This document shows positions 63,131 to 64,000 of a stretch of 64,000 bases of DNA, piece after piece. Each line of letters opens with the position of its first letter. Position 1 is the first letter of the stretch. A model generated the notes under the pieces. That model was not told where the DNA came from. It saw only the letters and a list, made by a program, of their open reading frames with translations, and made no database searches. Where the stretch lies: contig OY294067.1 of assembly GCA_958510875.1 (NCBI GenBank), forward strand, positions 151,168,962-151,232,961, written 5' to 3'. Both the position numbers and the translations under genes were made by a program. The DNA comes from Endomychus coccineus (taxonomy: Eukaryota > Arthropoda > Insecta > Coleoptera > Endomychidae).

Positions 63131-64000
63131 CTTTATAACTGTGATGAATTTGTCTTTGTTTTTGTTCAATTACCCCTGCCTCTATCAATTCTTCTATTAT
63201 AGAGATTATCTCGTTGTGATGATTATTGTTACCGGCATGCGAGGATGCAACAAGAAGTCTCAGTCTATCCACAATTTCGTTAACGTCATCCCAATAAACA
63301 TATTCGATAGGTTTCTCGTTATATTCAAGCATATCATTTTTGATATATACACTTCCAGTGTATGTTTTGGCTCTGGGTCTTTTCATGGAATTAATCAAAG
63401 GTTTCAGTACATGTTTGTATTTTACTGTGTATCTTATTCGATCAGCTGGATCGTTATTACGTCTATGGGCACTAGTCATTTCCATCATTTGACTGTAATT
63501 TTTCCCATCTTCCGCAGTGTAAGTATCAGGTAGAACATCTCTGTAAAATATCAAATTATACAGTCCTGTGGTACCCTTGAACGGAGTACTCTTGATAATT
63601 ATATTACTCTCACTATCAATTTCTATAGGTTGATTACCCATGAACCATTTGTCTAAAGTTGAATTATATTGCAAACCAATTTTATCATCGTATCTCTTGA
63701 CATCATCATCCAATAGGAATCCTTCCAAGTAATAACGTGCTAATGTGGGGTATTGTTGCAGAAACTCCTCTGCAGCCGCTGCATTATCTTTCTTATGTTT
63801 TCTGAATTCTTCACGAATTTGATCGATAGTAGGTTCGGGTGTAAACACATCCTCCTCAGTATCTTGGGGGTTATATACGAATTCTTCACCTTCAGTTACA
63901 ATATTTGGGATTGGTATGTTCTCCATTTGTGTTGCTGTAGAAACAATACTTTTAGGTTTAACCAACGAATTTTGTTTGATTATTTCAGCATTTCTCGCAA
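63114..64000 (-). CDS. Conserved virus-like protein of unknown function, 5' end outside window
   Basis: The minus frame is open from the window edge to a stop at 63114 (about 295 codons seen). Features: an acidic N-terminal stretch (EGEEFVYNPQDTEEDVF), a helical segment (IREEFRKHKKDNAAAAEEFL), a middle domain with TPFKGTTGLYNLIFYRD, a basic linker (SMKRPRAKTYTGSVY) and a well-conserved-looking C-terminus, EYVYWDDVNEIVDRLRLLVA then HHNEIISIIEELIEAG. I have seen similar proteins beside insect and hydrozoan capsid-like genes but know no function. Intact as far as visible. Confidence 0.55.
   Translation of the reverse strand, partial: ARNAEIIKQNSLVKPKSIVSTATQMENIPIPNIVTEGEEFVYNPQDTEEDVFTPEPTIDQIREEFRKHKKDNAAAAEEFLQQYPTLARYYLEGFLLDDDVKRYDDKIGLQYNSTLDKWFMGNQPIEIDSESNIIIKSTPFKGTTGLYNLIFYRDVLPDTYTAEDGKNYSQMMEMTSAHRRNNDPADRIRYTVKYKHVLKPLINSMKRPRAKTYTGSVYIKNDMLEYNEKPIEYVYWDDVNEIVDRLRLLVASSHAGNNNHHNEIISIIEELIEAGVIEQKQRQIHHSYKDGFNG

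Larger units (their letters stand above)
59449..64000 (-). mobile_element. Endogenous Polinton-like/adintovirus-like virion gene cluster (partial)
   Basis: Seven or so minus-strand genes, spaced tightly or overlapping: an edge-partial conserved gene, a coiled-coil fibre-like gene, a tiny basic gene, a phospholipase A2 relic, two capsid-like genes and a small gene between them. AATAAA signals on the same strand follow several (near 62263 and 61151). Replication genes (PolB, integrase, packaging ATPase) are not in the window and may lie to the right. Assignment comes from gene content and family resemblance I recall. Lesions in several genes indicate an old integrated copy. Confidence 0.6.

Overview
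The window is eukaryotic, AT-rich and intron-bearing, and almost certainly comes from an insect. The clearest host gene is a pickpocket-type DEG/ENaC sodium channel. The mobile-element complement (mariner, hAT, a P element with a THAP exon, a Penelope-like element, R4/Dong, Jockey/R1 and CR1/L2-type LINEs) also fits an insect. I cannot settle the order. No bacterial operons, rRNA genes or CRISPR arrays are present.

Layout. 0.2-2.5 kb: decayed zinc-finger/tyrosine-recombinase gene (Crypton-like). 2.5-6.3 kb: inverted-repeat (MITE or foldback) elements and a ~0.5-kb tandem duplication. 8.8-10.5 kb: two minisatellites with units of ~129 bp and ~96 bp. ~12 kb: relic of a Pif1/Helitron-type helicase. 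14.80-23.55 kb: one complete LTR retroelement with target duplication, tRNA-Leu primer site and polypurine tract, but no recognisable gag-pol. 26.9-27.95 kb: dead Jockey/R1 reverse transcriptase. 29.15-31.99 kb: hAT element with TIRs and target duplication. 32.19-39.14 kb (minus): last three exons of the pickpocket gene. Its 6.4-kb intron carries a Penelope-like element and an R4/Dong LINE, both abutting (TA)n tracts. 39.31-40.21 kb: defective mariner. ~40.6-40.8 kb: Gypsy integrase tail. 41.39-43.40 kb: 177-bp satellite, about 11 monomers. 44.29-47.65 kb: decayed P element, followed by a 230-236-bp tandem array. 49.0-52.27 kb: nearly intact CR1/L2-like LINE. 52.66-56.19 kb: decayed multidomain transposon-like gene (possible transposase core, PHD finger, YqaJ nuclease, Ulp1-like start). 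56.29-56.75 kb: dimeric tRNA-derived SINE with a repeat tail. 59.4-64.0 kb (minus): a compact cluster resembling the virion module of a Polinton-like/adintovirus-like endogenous virus, including a parvovirus-type phospholipase A2 relic. It runs off the right edge.

Only the pickpocket exons look intact as host coding sequence. Nearly everything else is mobile or viral sequence in various stages of decay, with frameshifts and stops noted under each entry. The most noteworthy items are the viral morphogenesis cluster, the PHD-YqaJ-Ulp1 gene, the coding-deficient LTR element and the P element with its adjoining array.
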